Positions 36,368-46,245 of a stretch of 64,000 nt of DNA are shown here, piece by piece. Position 1 is the first letter of the stretch; each line of letters starts with the position of its first letter. The stretch spans positions 154,126,875 through 154,190,874 of the forward strand of contig CP136062.1 of the NCBI GenBank assembly GCA_032622095.1. Reading direction: 5' to 3'. This DNA is from Siphonodentalium dalli. Its lineage: Eukaryota > Mollusca > Scaphopoda > Gadilida > Siphonodentaliidae. The position numbers were made by a program, and so were the translations under genes. Under the pieces are notes generated by a model. It saw only the letters and a program-made list of their open reading frames with translations. It was not told the origin of the DNA and searched no databases.

Positions 36368-36476
36368 ATATATATCACAGACGCACAATATTTAGCGCGT
36401 GTTAATAAGAACTAAGTTTTTGTCTGTGGTATTCGCACGCACAGGCTCTCAATCCTCCAAATGGCAAATGACGATA

Positions 36477-39056
36477 CACTGTTAGAAAATACTGTCGGTT
36501 CGATGGTTTCGGGCCGTCTAATCGACGGTCCCATACCGTTTCATCAGTTTGACGGTTTTTACCGTTATTTTATGTACCCATGAAAATTGTCTAAATTAAA
36601 TATTTTCGTGATTCAAAGTCATGCCGTCAAAATTCAATAGTATATTTATCGGCGACCATATTATATACGGCAATGACTCCATACAGTATGACTTAATCTT
36701 ACTCTGCTGATATTTAATATGTATTATTAATCATTCATTCATTTTGTGTTATGCGGATCCGTACGTATATTCATGAGTACGGTACGTTATTCTCATTCCG
36801 GGGTTAAGTTCCCGCTTTAGCACTCAGCTCATTTATTCGCCATTTATCGTTGGCGTTGCGTATTTGATCGCAAACTATTGTTTTTTTTTGGAAAACTGTT
36901 CCCTTTTCGATTGTGGACAGTTGTTAACAGGTCTGATTTCGGTTCCTTTGATAACCGGACAAGTTTCAATTCTACGAAAACCGGCTTAATCATTGACAAT
37001 TTCCACTAAATTCGAGAGTAGAGATTCATGCCAAATCAATCATGGCATGGTCCGGGGTCTGACTTCATTCGACTCAGTGCTGATGTTAAAATTGACAGTG
37101 GCACATTTACTGACACAGGGGGATACAGGTACAATTAACAAGAGATTCGATGTCAACCAATAGTGACAATAATAACAACAATGACTCAACGAGCAGATAT
37201 TAATATTAGAATGTTTACAATCCAGTTGACAGTGTTCTGAATCTGATTGTTTCAAAGCACATGCATGTGCATTTACAAGAGAGGATATACATGTACATGT
37301 ACTGTACGCACCAGTGTAATTCACAAGAGCTTCAATGTCAACAACAACACCGTAAACAATGAACTGACGCTGCGCAGTGACGGGTGATCACATATCTACA
37401 ATTTCCAACTTTACAATTACACGGACCAATTCATCCTGTGTTTATCAATTTTCATTGAAACGTGTGGATATGAGACATTGTCATCATTCGCCATGTTATC
37501 GTCAAGTTATTACAATTTACCGGGAGTACACTATTGGTTGGATGTTCTTATCAAATTATCTTTGGCTGACTCACAGATATTGATACTAAGTGTTGTAATA
37601 CCAGTATACAGTTTGATGCATCATGCTTTAAAATTTCATTGAAAATGTGCGACTACAGGAGAACATTGTCGCCAAGTCTATGCATACAGTTATTATGGGA
37701 TCAGCTGTTGTCTTGAAGGTTCCAATCCCAACTTCAAAAGAAGTGGTATATTAAGCGCTCTATTTTCGCGCCCAATATCGCAATAACATTTCAAGTGGAA
37801 ACGCTTATAAGCATGTCGCTTGTGATATTCATGCAATATTTTCCGCTTAATATCTCAATATTTTGCGCTTAATATTGCGACATCTTGCACTCAAAATTGA
37901 GACATTTAAATCAAATTATTACTTCTTCTATATTATTTATTGTATAAATAGAGACAATGTTTTAGATATGTATATAATTATAGTTGTAAATGCTATATGT
38001 ACTCTATATGTACACTATATGCACAGTATTGATCTAATATAAAATATAACACTATCGGGTCTGTATGAAATTTAGCGCGTTTAGTATCGCAATATTTTGC
38101 GTTCAATATTGCAATAATAAAGCGCGACAGATTTTTGGTATTGTGCTATAACCACGCATTCTCCTAAATTAAGCACGCTCAATATCGCAATAAAAGTGCG
38201 CCTAAAAATACCACTTCTTCTGACTGGTACTGTATTGTCATGATGTACGGATTCACCTGTTAAAAAAACAAAACTGACTGGACAATTTCACGGCTTACAT
38301 GCTACAAAAAAGTATGCCATTAAGATATTTTACTTTTAAATCTACATACATTTGAGTTTTAACTGTGAAACATGTAGCTTTGTTCTTTTTATGTCTTAAA
38401 AGGTCATGCCGATTCATGTTTTAGAATGGTCAAAATTAGTATTCCTCATAACTGAATAGTGATGGGTTGGCTTATCAGCTATTACTAGTATCGTTTGTTT
38501 TATTTACAGCCATATGCATAAGTAGTTAGTGAAAGGCGAACACATTACACGTGCGCAGCCTTTTCCCGGATTTTTCTACGAGGCAGATAACAAGCTTGAT
38601 CCTCTGCAACCTGCAAAGTTTCAGAAGTATTGTCTATCACTTTATGGATTGAGGATTTACATTTCATCAAAACTATGATTGTAACATAATAACTAAGATA
38701 TATTTTTCAGTTACGAATAATACTAGTTTTCGACCATTCAAAAACATACGAATCGTAATGCCTACCGGGAAATCATATTGTCACCATGGGAACCTGGCTA
38801 ATTCTATGGTAAATTAGCAAATTAAGAGCAAAAAATTGGTGTTGACCCTTGAAAAATACCATTGGTCTGACCGTTATTAGTTACGGTCTTGATATTAATT
38901 AAACGTTGTTTAACCGTAAAAAATACAGTGGTCTGACAGTTACTGGTTACGGTCTGCCAGTTACTTAAACGGTTTTATACCGTGGAACATGCTACGGTCT
39001 GACCGTATGTTTAACGGTCAAATGTTGGCAGCGATGTTGCGCGGTCTCAGACAGTG
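36477..39056. mobile_element. CACTA-like non-autonomous DNA element (~2.58 kb)
   Basis: Ends are CACTGTTAGAAAAT (left) and the complement of CACTGTCTGAGACC (right). Many 'acggt/accgt' motifs in both orientations cluster within ~200 bp of each end, like the subterminal repeats of CACTA/EnSpm elements, whose termini are CACTA or CACTG. The borders are supported by the unoccupied site at 56224-56250 in segmental copy B. The target duplication is at most 2-3 bp (TA/TAC). No transposase is seen. A second element is nested at 37739-38219. Confidence 0.65.
37739..38219. mobile_element. Nested MITE-like element (~480 bp)
   Basis: Ends AGAAGTGGTATATTAAGCGC and the complement of AGAAGTGGTATTTTTAGGCGC. 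The interior repeats 'aatat.gcaata' and 'cgcttaatattgcga' in both orientations. No coding. Confidence 0.65.
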
Positions 39057-39105
39057 TACCTTGTCCGTCATATTAAGTCCCACACGATGAAGGTGGTACA
39101 AACGT
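39057..39105 (+). repeat. Segmental duplication, copy A (right part)
   Basis: 'ttgtccgtcatatta' and 'ccacacgatgaa' resume the match with copy B at 56239-56280. Confidence 0.7.
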
Positions 39106-39491
39106 ATGGATGACACGAGAAAGAGGGCATGTCTGCTATTCACATTAAAGAATAGGCTAAATATTATTATGAACAACTTCCCAATTTATCGCAGACCAAT
39201 TGGTCCTCGTTCCCAAGACTTACATTTTGAAGTGGAAGCCGGATCCTGGAACGGTTTAATTGAATTTTGAAAAGAGTTTTAGAACGCACTCCCAATAACA
39301 GTAGATTGTATTGATGCCAAAAGTAGAATTTAAACAAATTTGGAAAATTGACCCCCAATGAGTTAAAAATTAGCCCATATGTTCTGATAGGATCGATATG
39401 TGTTACATATTGCTGACTCTGTGCCACACTAATCGCAAATGTGACCCGCCATATCAAATCCAGTCGTAAGTCGGGATTTTTTTTACCCTGT

Positions 39492-39560
39492 GCGGATGCA
39501 TTCTCTTATATATGCGAGTCGACCATAGGTCGCCTCGCATATATAAGAGAATGCATTGGC
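39492..39560. repeat. 69-nt hairpin module (form 1)
   Basis: As at 24112-24180, with one change near the start ('gcggatgcat'). Confidence 0.9.
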
Positions 39561-39771
39561 CTAACAATATTTTACAATTTTAATAATTTTTTCTTGTATT
39601 CTTTCACAATTTTATAATTTCACCCATACAGAGCCCCCAGACAAACATGAGCAGACGACACTCTTCTATATGCTTCTATATATGTGTGGGGCTCCCTGCA
39701 GGGTAATGGATGTTTTTTATTTTATGTCCTAAGAAACATTTATTTAAACAAAAATGATAAAACATTGTTAG

Positions 39772-39840
39772 GCCAATGCATTCTCTTATATATGCGAGGC
39801 GACCTATGGTCGACTCGCATATATAAGAGAATGCATTGGC
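39772..39840. repeat. 69-nt hairpin module (form 2)
   Basis: As at 24274-24342. Confidence 0.9.
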
Positions 39841-39940
39841 ATAGGGTAAAAAAATCCCGACTTACGACTGGATTTGATATGGCGGGTCACATATCACATC
39901 ACGTTTCGGCTTGACAAATGTATCTCATTTTTGTTTGCAG

Positions 39941-40266
39941 ATTACGTTCCAGTGGCTCAGTTGTGGGTTGGAGTTTACTGGTTTGGTGTGGCGTCCCCAG
40001 GTTTAGCGCTGAATATTTCGTTTGACATCGATGGTAGTTTATGTGGGGACGCAGAGGATGAATCTGGGGCGGCATCTATAAATGGAACATGGAGAATTCA
40101 ACCTACGACTCGGGTAGAATTCATTTGGAAGTATTCAGAAAGTGGAGGTGAATACTTTATGACAGCGGAGATCGGCCAGTCCATGGACACGATGACAGGC
40201 ATGTGGCACGCCATTCCGAGCAGTGACTCCTATAATTGGACAGTGACTTTAGAAAACCACCCATGA
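39941..40266 (+). CDS. Terminal exon: Trp-rich beta-barrel-like domain
   Basis: Acceptor 'tttttgtttgcag|AT' with a pyrimidine tract. The first two bases complete the codon begun by the G at 21927 (GAT, Asp96). The frame runs 107 further codons to TGA 40264-40266, giving a 203-residue protein. The domain (about residues 103-200) has alternating hydrophobic strands with Trp at 104, 109, 146, 158, 184 and 195, two G-x-W turns (144-146, 182-184), 'FIWKYSESGG' and 'MTGMWHAIP', and ends 'NWTVTLENHP'. It has three N-glycosylation sequons (N120, N143, N194) and one Cys (130). The pattern recalls avidin/lipocalin-type barrels, especially the avidin segment around W-K-x-S-E-S, but this is similarity by eye only. 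A possible ATTAAA poly(A) signal is at 40518-40523. Non-repeat composition and a clean frame support it as real. Confidence 0.6.
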
Positions 40267-40313
40267 TTGGTTCACTACTCAAATTCAACAACACTTAAAC
40301 CAACATGATAGGG

Positions 40314-40425
40314 TAATACGACAGCGTATCTGCGGGATTAAGGAGAGCAGCCCCTCGGCCCTTTCGACAATCCCGGGCTAGCCCCCCGAATCACTCACTT
40401 TATTATTTATAATACGACAGCGTAT
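40314..40425 (+). mobile_element. Mini-retroposon with 16-bp target duplication
   Basis: TAATACGACAGCGTAT occurs at 40314-40329 and 40410-40425, flanking an 80-bp insert. The insert carries 'ttcgacaatcccgggctagc', 'cgaatcactcacttt' and an AT-rich end. It lies in the 3' flank of the exon at 39941-40266. Confidence 0.8.
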
Positions 40426-40929
40426 TAGCGCACCCGATGCAAAACAAATCAGAAGTTGTATTTATTACATGACCCTACCCTTATTCCATTCAATGAACCC
40501 ATTCTATAAATTGTGATATTAAACGTTGGTTTAATAACAGGAAATAGTGCCAGGTGACCATTGAGTTCTGGTTTGTCTGTTTACATTCCGTACGCTACGT
40601 CTCAAAATACTATGGCTTCCAATATTTTTCCAACAAACTGGCTATAATGAAAGAAAAAAAGTTATGTCATTAAATATACGCCATTAAATACACCAAAGAG
40701 TCTTTATTTGTCTGGGACTATTTCTTTACGCGGGCAAACAACGCATACTTACGTGAAACGTCATCGCATGCCTTATAGAAGCCGGTGTTAGCTTCGCTTC
40801 CCATTTGTTGATTTAACAATAAGTATGTTTTGTCGAGGTTTTGGATCATGTAATAAATAGAATCTACAACTCGTCCCCAGTGTATAGGAGAATTTACAAA
40901 ACTCGTCCAGAAAATTAGGTCTGGACTTA
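40426..40929. other. No further gene seen
   Basis: Probable 3' UTR/flank of the preceding exon. Confidence 0.4.
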
Positions 40930-41470
40930 ATTTACTGGACTCATCGTTTTCAGGCACGTATGGAATTTTTTCCCTTTCGATCATTTTTTTACCCACCCAC
41001 CCCCACCGCCAATTTGTTTTCCGTTTTCGGCATTTTTTTCCGACCATTTTTGGACACCCACCCCCTTTTAACACTAAAACAGAGATTTGCGGGGGAAATT
41101 CACTGTAAACAGCTGTATATGAATTTCTGTGCATACTATTTATCATGGATGTTAACATGGACATGTAAATAGGAATGAGTCATTTTGAGGTCATTCGGCC
41201 AAAAAAACATGGCTGCCAGCGGCCATCTTGGATTTCAAAATTTGCAACAAAATACAACACGATAACTGCCTGCAGTCAGTTTACCAGTTAGAATTACATT
41301 ATTTCTCTCATTCAAAGTGGTTTTGAAGCCCAACTCATTGCCAAAACACTAAAAAAAACAAGCAGGAAATTTTTGTTTTAGTTGCGGAAAAAATTGCTTG
41401 TTGGTGGCTTTGACCACCCACCCACCGGAAATGTTTTGTTCACCCCTCCCCCTGATGCGGTTGCTAATAA
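40930..41470 (-). repeat. Dispersed ~550-bp repeat, copy 2
   Basis: Inverted partner of 15846-16405. Open frames across it are by-products. Confidence 0.8.
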
Positions 41471-41859
41471 ATATTTTTCATTTATTTGAACAATTCGTAC
41501 TTGACTGGCATCTACTGTTACACAACATATTATTTTTATAGCAGAGACATCGCTTGGTCTTGCATCTCTTAGGTCTATTACATTTTAATTACATTATATT
41601 TTACAAATCCATGAACAAAATGCTGAGACTCAGTTTTGTTGGTGTGGCGAAGAGACACTCTGCTGTCTTGGTTAATGTCAGATTTTCTTAGCAGTTTCTG
41701 TGGACATAAATCAAATTGATGACGGCTATATTTCCCTTTAAGCAGACCAGAAGGGCAGTCGGTCGTATATTGTCCGTTTTCCACAGCTAATGACACCGAT
41801 ACTGTTTCTAGGATATCCGCGTCATCTGTCAACAGATGGAATGGGCACCGTCACATTGT

Positions 41860-41955
41860 CGGCGACACTATATCATCCTTCATGGGTGTATTCGAATCCA
41901 TGCCACATTGTCGCCGACACTACCATCCTTCATGGGAGTATTCGAATCCATGCAT
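41860..41955. repeat. 2x tandem repeat, ~47 bp
   Basis: 'catccttcatggg.gtattc' with 'gaatccatgc' and 'tgtcg.cgacacta' is repeated. Confidence 0.8.
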
Positions 41956-42029
41956 GTTATTCTATGTTCATCAACGACAGATCACCCAAACCATATATAT
42001 GCACATATACAAAAGAGTAGGACCTGTCT

Positions 42030-42370
42030 GTACAAGATATAGCTAAGTTGTATATACCAAATAGCTAAGTTGTATATACCAAATAGCTTAGCTTAACTAT
42101 AGTTTATAGTTTAGCTTAGCTTACAACTTAGTTATATTGTATGTACAACTATCCGATCTTGTATTTTCATCTTAGCAATCTTGTATATACAACAAAGTCA
42201 TCTTGTAGATACACTTCTTCTATCTACAACTAATTAAGCAATCTGGTATATACAACTCAGCAATCTCATGCCTATACATTTAGCTATCTGGTATAATAAT
42301 TATTATGCAACTTAGCAACATTGCAAATACAACCTATCTATATTGTATTACACACCAGCTATATTGTACA
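42030..42370. repeat. Degenerate minisatellite, 'atcttgtatatacaac'
   Basis: Short units 'tagctaagttgtatatacca' and 'agcaatcttgtatatacaac' recur with drift. A local palindrome 'agcttagcttaa' sits at 42085-42122. Confidence 0.7.
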
Positions 42371-43269
42371 TGTAGGATTGTTGTTGCATGTGGCGCTAGT
42401 ACGCTGTCGTGTCCTTTGATCCGTGGTTAGATTTTATGTTTTCCACCGTAGTTCCTTTATACTTTCAATTCAATTCAATTTAATAGTAACTCTGGTCATC
42501 ATAACAGACATTACAGAGACAATAGACACAACTACGAATCATCAATATATGTATACATGTATGCATACACAACAAATCATTAAAGGTACGGTTGGCCTTG
42601 GCGGTGGGTATCCTGTGAAAATATTTCCACCCGTCAAAAACCGCCACAAACAGAAAGAACATCAAAATGTAGACAGACTTTGTCCGTATACAAATAAGAA
42701 ATATCGCATAAACAGTATGTTATTGTCAAATGTTTGACCATTGTTATGTAAACAAAAGCATAGAAAGTTACTTTTCTGGTGTTTGTTTATATTATGATGG
42801 TAAACATAAAGAGCGTTCTTTGTTGGTGAATTCCTGATATGGAACTAATAAAGAGCGTTTATGCCATTTGTGTTGCGATTAGCCAGAAGCATTGTGCTGT
42901 CTTCTGTAACACAATCAGGCTCTTGCTTAGGTAAAATATAGTAGGTCTTTATGATAACATGCTGTTTACGTGATGGTCATGGTATATATGAACGAAACTG
43001 TATGCGTTTTAATGTTTTTCTGTTTACAGTGATTAGAACAAATATGAATATTTTCGACAACTAAGGCCTCACGTGCCTTTAAGCTGAGTATGAATGGGGT
43101 GGTATTCTATAATATACATCGATGTCGAATTTAATAGATGTACTCATCCTAGTCATATAATATATTTACTAATCAATGGTCTATGGTGTGTATCAACGAA
43201 TTTATATTTACTTATATACATGTGTGTACTCGTCCACCTACAAATGTGAGCGCGCATACAGTCATGTGC
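42371..43269. other. No gene seen
   Basis: 42690-42775 resembles 56385-56440 ('cagtatgttatt.tcaa', 'tgttatgtaaacaaaa'), a dispersed repeat. Nothing else is recognised. Confidence 0.4.
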
Positions 43270-43640
43270 TTAAGCCTCAGGAGTTTCTGAAAAATTCCAA
43301 AATCTTTTAAATAAATATCGAAAGGTTTTTTGTTTTTGGTTCAACTTCAAAGTGTTTGGTCTATTGAAATAGTATGGTTTGATGTATCTTACTCTCAAAC
43401 CCTTTAATTTTTCACTCTTCAAAATCACGCGGAATTCATCTCCCAACTCTGCGTTACATAATGTGCACTTTCTTTTTGAGTAGTCTCGGTTTGTCCATGA
43501 TCCTTCTTCGATTGGTAATTTATTATTTCTTGTCCGGAATAGCATGAGAGCGTGTATCAGAGATGTATCGCTGGATGACAAATATTGTTCTCGGACAAAG
43601 TTATTTTTCATGTTATTGTAGCACCGTGCTACCTTATTAT
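43270..43640 (-). pseudogene. LINE C-terminal fragment 1
   Basis: The - strand frame (113 codons) reads 'LIHALMLFRTRNNKLPIEEG' then 'RKCTLCNAELGDEFRVIL' and 'LRVRYIKPYYFNRPN'. This is the post-RT block of non-LTR ORF2: R-x-x-N-x-K-L-P-x-E, then C-x2-C...GDE-F. The His expected after GDEF is Arg here. Only the 3' end is present, so it is a 5'-truncated copy. Confidence 0.75.
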
Positions 43641-43762
43641 TTCTAAGGCCGTCGACATTCTCTGAATTGAAGTGATTTTAGTTATTGTCACACTACACTG
43701 GTCGCTATATAATACTTTCAATTTCAATGTAGTTATTTGTCCATTCGTTGTAGACATGTCAT

Positions 43763-44086
43763 TTAACCCTTTCATGGCGGCAGCCGCGCTGGTGCAGCAT
43801 AGAATATCATATACCAGTGCATTATCTGATATAAGCGAGTCTCCCACAGGGAGCCTCACATACATAAGAGAAAACACTGGCTTACTGGCTTATATTCTAA
43901 TACCATTACATGTATATACAATGGTGAATGAATAAAGACAAGGTCAATGTAAATATTGTTAGGCCAATGTATTCTCATGTATATGCGAGGCTGGCTATGG
44001 GAGACTTGCATAATGCATATATAAGAAAATGCATTGGTACATGATTTTTGGAAATTTTCAAGAAGCTCCAGTAATGGATGGATAAA
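43763..44086. mobile_element. TTAA element, second family, copy 1
   Basis: TTAA at 43763-43766 is followed by CCCTTTCATGGCGGCAG. The right end ('gaagctccagtaatggatgg') is a weak inverted match, with a TAAA-like target at 44082-44086. Inside are diverged hairpins: 'ccagtgcattatctgatata' region and 'ccaatgtattctcatgtata' region, each with a pairing half ('aagagaaaacactgg', 'ataagaaaatgcattgg'). Same family as 52933-53185. Confidence 0.65.
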
Positions 44087-44329
44087 TTTTGGGGTGTTAA
44101 CGAGGGGACTGAACTGTTGTGATTGTTTATTAGCAAAGCCAACAGTTAAGTTGGAACATATATACATACTATACACAAGGCACACATAACATATAAGTCA
44201 TATCAATAACAATACATACATACAAAATTATATTGTGATCCGTGATGCAATTTCAAAGATAGTTTTATAAATATGCTTACTTTTTAAGAAGGCTCAAATA
44301 TTCAATTGAGAGTAAACAATGAAATTTAT

Positions 44330-44560
44330 TTCTGTTAGGTTCTCTCAGTAATATTTGGGGAAGTGAATTTCGCGTAAACCTTGAACTTTTGACATAGGAT
44401 CATAAGGTGATATTCGTCGCAAGGACTGTTTTCACATAAAACACACCTCAAATTGTCTGCGGAATTTGGTTTCTTTTGTCCATCTATTTTTTTCTACTGG
44501 TAATTTATGATTAGATTTTCGGATGTTCAATAGGTAGATAGACAACTGAGATGGCAAATA
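44330..44560 (-). pseudogene. LINE C-terminal fragment 2
   Basis: - strand: 'YLLNIRKSNHKLPVEKNRW' followed, after stops, by 'VQGLREIHFPKYY'. Same post-RT block as fragment 1 but clearly diverged, so a separate insertion or a second family member. Confidence 0.65.
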
Positions 44561-44701
44561 AACTAAATAGCGACTCATTTTCATGGACTGCTTTGTGTCT
44601 CTGTAAAATATGACAGACGATGAAGTAGAAGCATTCAGGTTGTCAAAGAGGTTTCGCTTTCATAGCAGTTTAGGCTCTGATATAAAAGCGACGACCGGAA
44701 G

Positions 44702-44797
44702 TATTATGGTGAGATTTGGGGTGAAGGAGAAGATCACTCGATCTTTTCGACCATCCCGGGCGCTTCGCGCCCATCTACTCACTTTATTATGGTGAGA
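44702..44797 (+). mobile_element. Mini-retroposon with 13-bp target duplication
   Basis: TATTATGGTGAGA at 44702-44714 and 44785-44797 flanks a 70-bp insert with 'cttttcgaccatcccgggcg' and 'ctactcacttt', closely related to the insert at 40330-40409. Confidence 0.8.
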
Positions 44798-45720
44798 CCG
44801 CACACGTTCCGGAACTCATCTAGAGAAGTCGATAAGGTTCCAGAATAGTCCTTTCCTTGAGCAAAAATAGAACAATTCACGTGCCGTAACCGGGCATGTG
44901 AGTAGCTCATCCATAGCAACGATGGTTAAAGTCGATGTTTTAAATATTTTCTATTTGCACACTTTCATATGTCCTTGCAATCACCCATGTATGGCAGGTT
45001 TTGGTGCAGAAAAAAATGCGACGCATTTGTAACCGGCTCATGTAATTATCATGCCAGCCTACACTCTAAATCGCAAATTGGGTTAAAAATTTACAATGGT
45101 GCATATAGCACCACCCAAACGTTTAGAGTAACTTTTAACTTTTTTGTAGCTAGTGGTGTTCTTGGAGCTGCTTTGTCCACGTCATGTATCATGTACACCT
45201 TAATGTGTTGCGCTATATATAACAACACACATAATGCACATATCTATTCACATCCATTCTGATACCAAGGGTAACTTTCTATTCCGACGAAAAGACTTAA
45301 TAAATGCCTTTTATGATTGTTGTCTTATCCCCGTGTTTTAAAATGCGTTGTATAATTTATTATGTCACATTGTTTGTATTTGTTGAATGTTCGAAAAATA
45401 AAATAGCGTTTGCACTATGCACATATGTCTTCTTTTCTCTTAGAAAGTGTTCAGAAATGTATTGCCTAGTTATACTGACAATTAATTTTTATTCTCCTGT
45501 GGCAAATGATTTTTATTCTTCTGGCAAATGATTTGAGAAAGTGATTTGTCAATTTGAATAAGATGTTCGATTAGTATGTGATACATGCATCCCGGGCCGA
45601 TGTATTGCGTGGACGGAGAAACTCTCTTCTGTACCATCAGATAACACGATATTCACTTCAAATTTCGATAAACCTGACCAAAATTGTTCGGAGCAACAAC
45701 TCATCTTTGTTTGTGATATG
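44798..45720. other. No gene seen
   Basis: A 97-codon open frame (44969-45262) has no recognisable domain. Confidence 0.4.
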
Positions 45721-46059
45721 TTAACCCTTTACCCAACAAACCGACCAAAAACGGCCAAATAAAGCTGCAACAGCCTAAATTATCTTGGGTCTGTCTCAAT
45801 AAAACCATACAAATATGGATATCATTGGAACCGGCTCATTGACCACATTGTGATGGTTACAGTTATGCAATGTGCCAATGCATTCTCTTATATATGCGAG
45901 TCGACCATCGGTCGCCTCGCATATATAAGAGAATGCATTGGCCTAAAAAAAACACTTTTTACCATTTTTTCTTACATTCTTTAACAATTTTATATTGGTC
46001 GACTCGCATATATAAGAGAATGCATTGGCACAGGGCCGCTCTGTTGGGTAAAGGGTTAA
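45721..46059 (-). mobile_element. piggyBac-like MITE, copy 3 (inverted, internally deleted)
   Basis: TTAA at 45721-45724 and 46056-46059 with CCCTTTACCCAACA TIRs. Orientation is opposite to copies 1 and 2. One 69-nt hairpin is complete (45874-45942). Of the second only the half 'ggtcgactcgcatatata' to 'gcattggc' remains (45997-46029), so the element has lost one arm. Confidence 0.85.
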
Positions 46060-46245
46060 GCAAGATATGTGGATATGATGGTATCCGCATGTATTGCTAA
46101 TGATTATAGGCATTGATGAGTTGCTGTTCTGCTAATATCACAAAAAGCTACATCGCATGCCCGAACAATTTGACAAACACTGACTGACACTCACATAAAT
46201 ATGACTTGTAGATTTGTTACCACACAACTCCTTGTTATCGTGCGT
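46060..46245. repeat. Dispersed repeat, matches 56460-56630
   Basis: Shared 'gcaagatatgtggat', 'ggcattgatgagttgctgtt' and 'cactgactgacactcacata'. The TTAA element sits directly at its left edge. Confidence 0.8.

Larger units (their letters stand above)
34757..36476 (+). repeat. Segmental duplication, copy A (left part)
   Basis: Collinear with 55062-56232. Shared landmarks in order: 'catacaagtgcatg', 'gagctcgccacttta', 'gatataaatatgtcattgca', 'taataataatgctggtttgg', 'gttactatgctattg', 'acactttctcgctcgtttcc' and two hairpins, ending at 'aaatgacga'. Alignment resumes at 39057 after an inserted element (36477-39056). Confidence 0.85.
39439..39892. mobile_element. Foldback element with ~50-bp TIRs and the 69-nt hairpin pair
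   Basis: Left ATGTGACCCGCCATATCAAA through 'cagtcgtaagtcgggatttt' to 'accctgtgc' is matched by the complementary right end (39838-39892). These termini are unrelated to the TTAA elements, yet the interior has the same 69-nt hairpins at 39492-39560 and 39772-39840, plus an inner 'ggggctcc' inverted pair. It ends 48 bp before the exon 2 splice acceptor. Confidence 0.85.
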
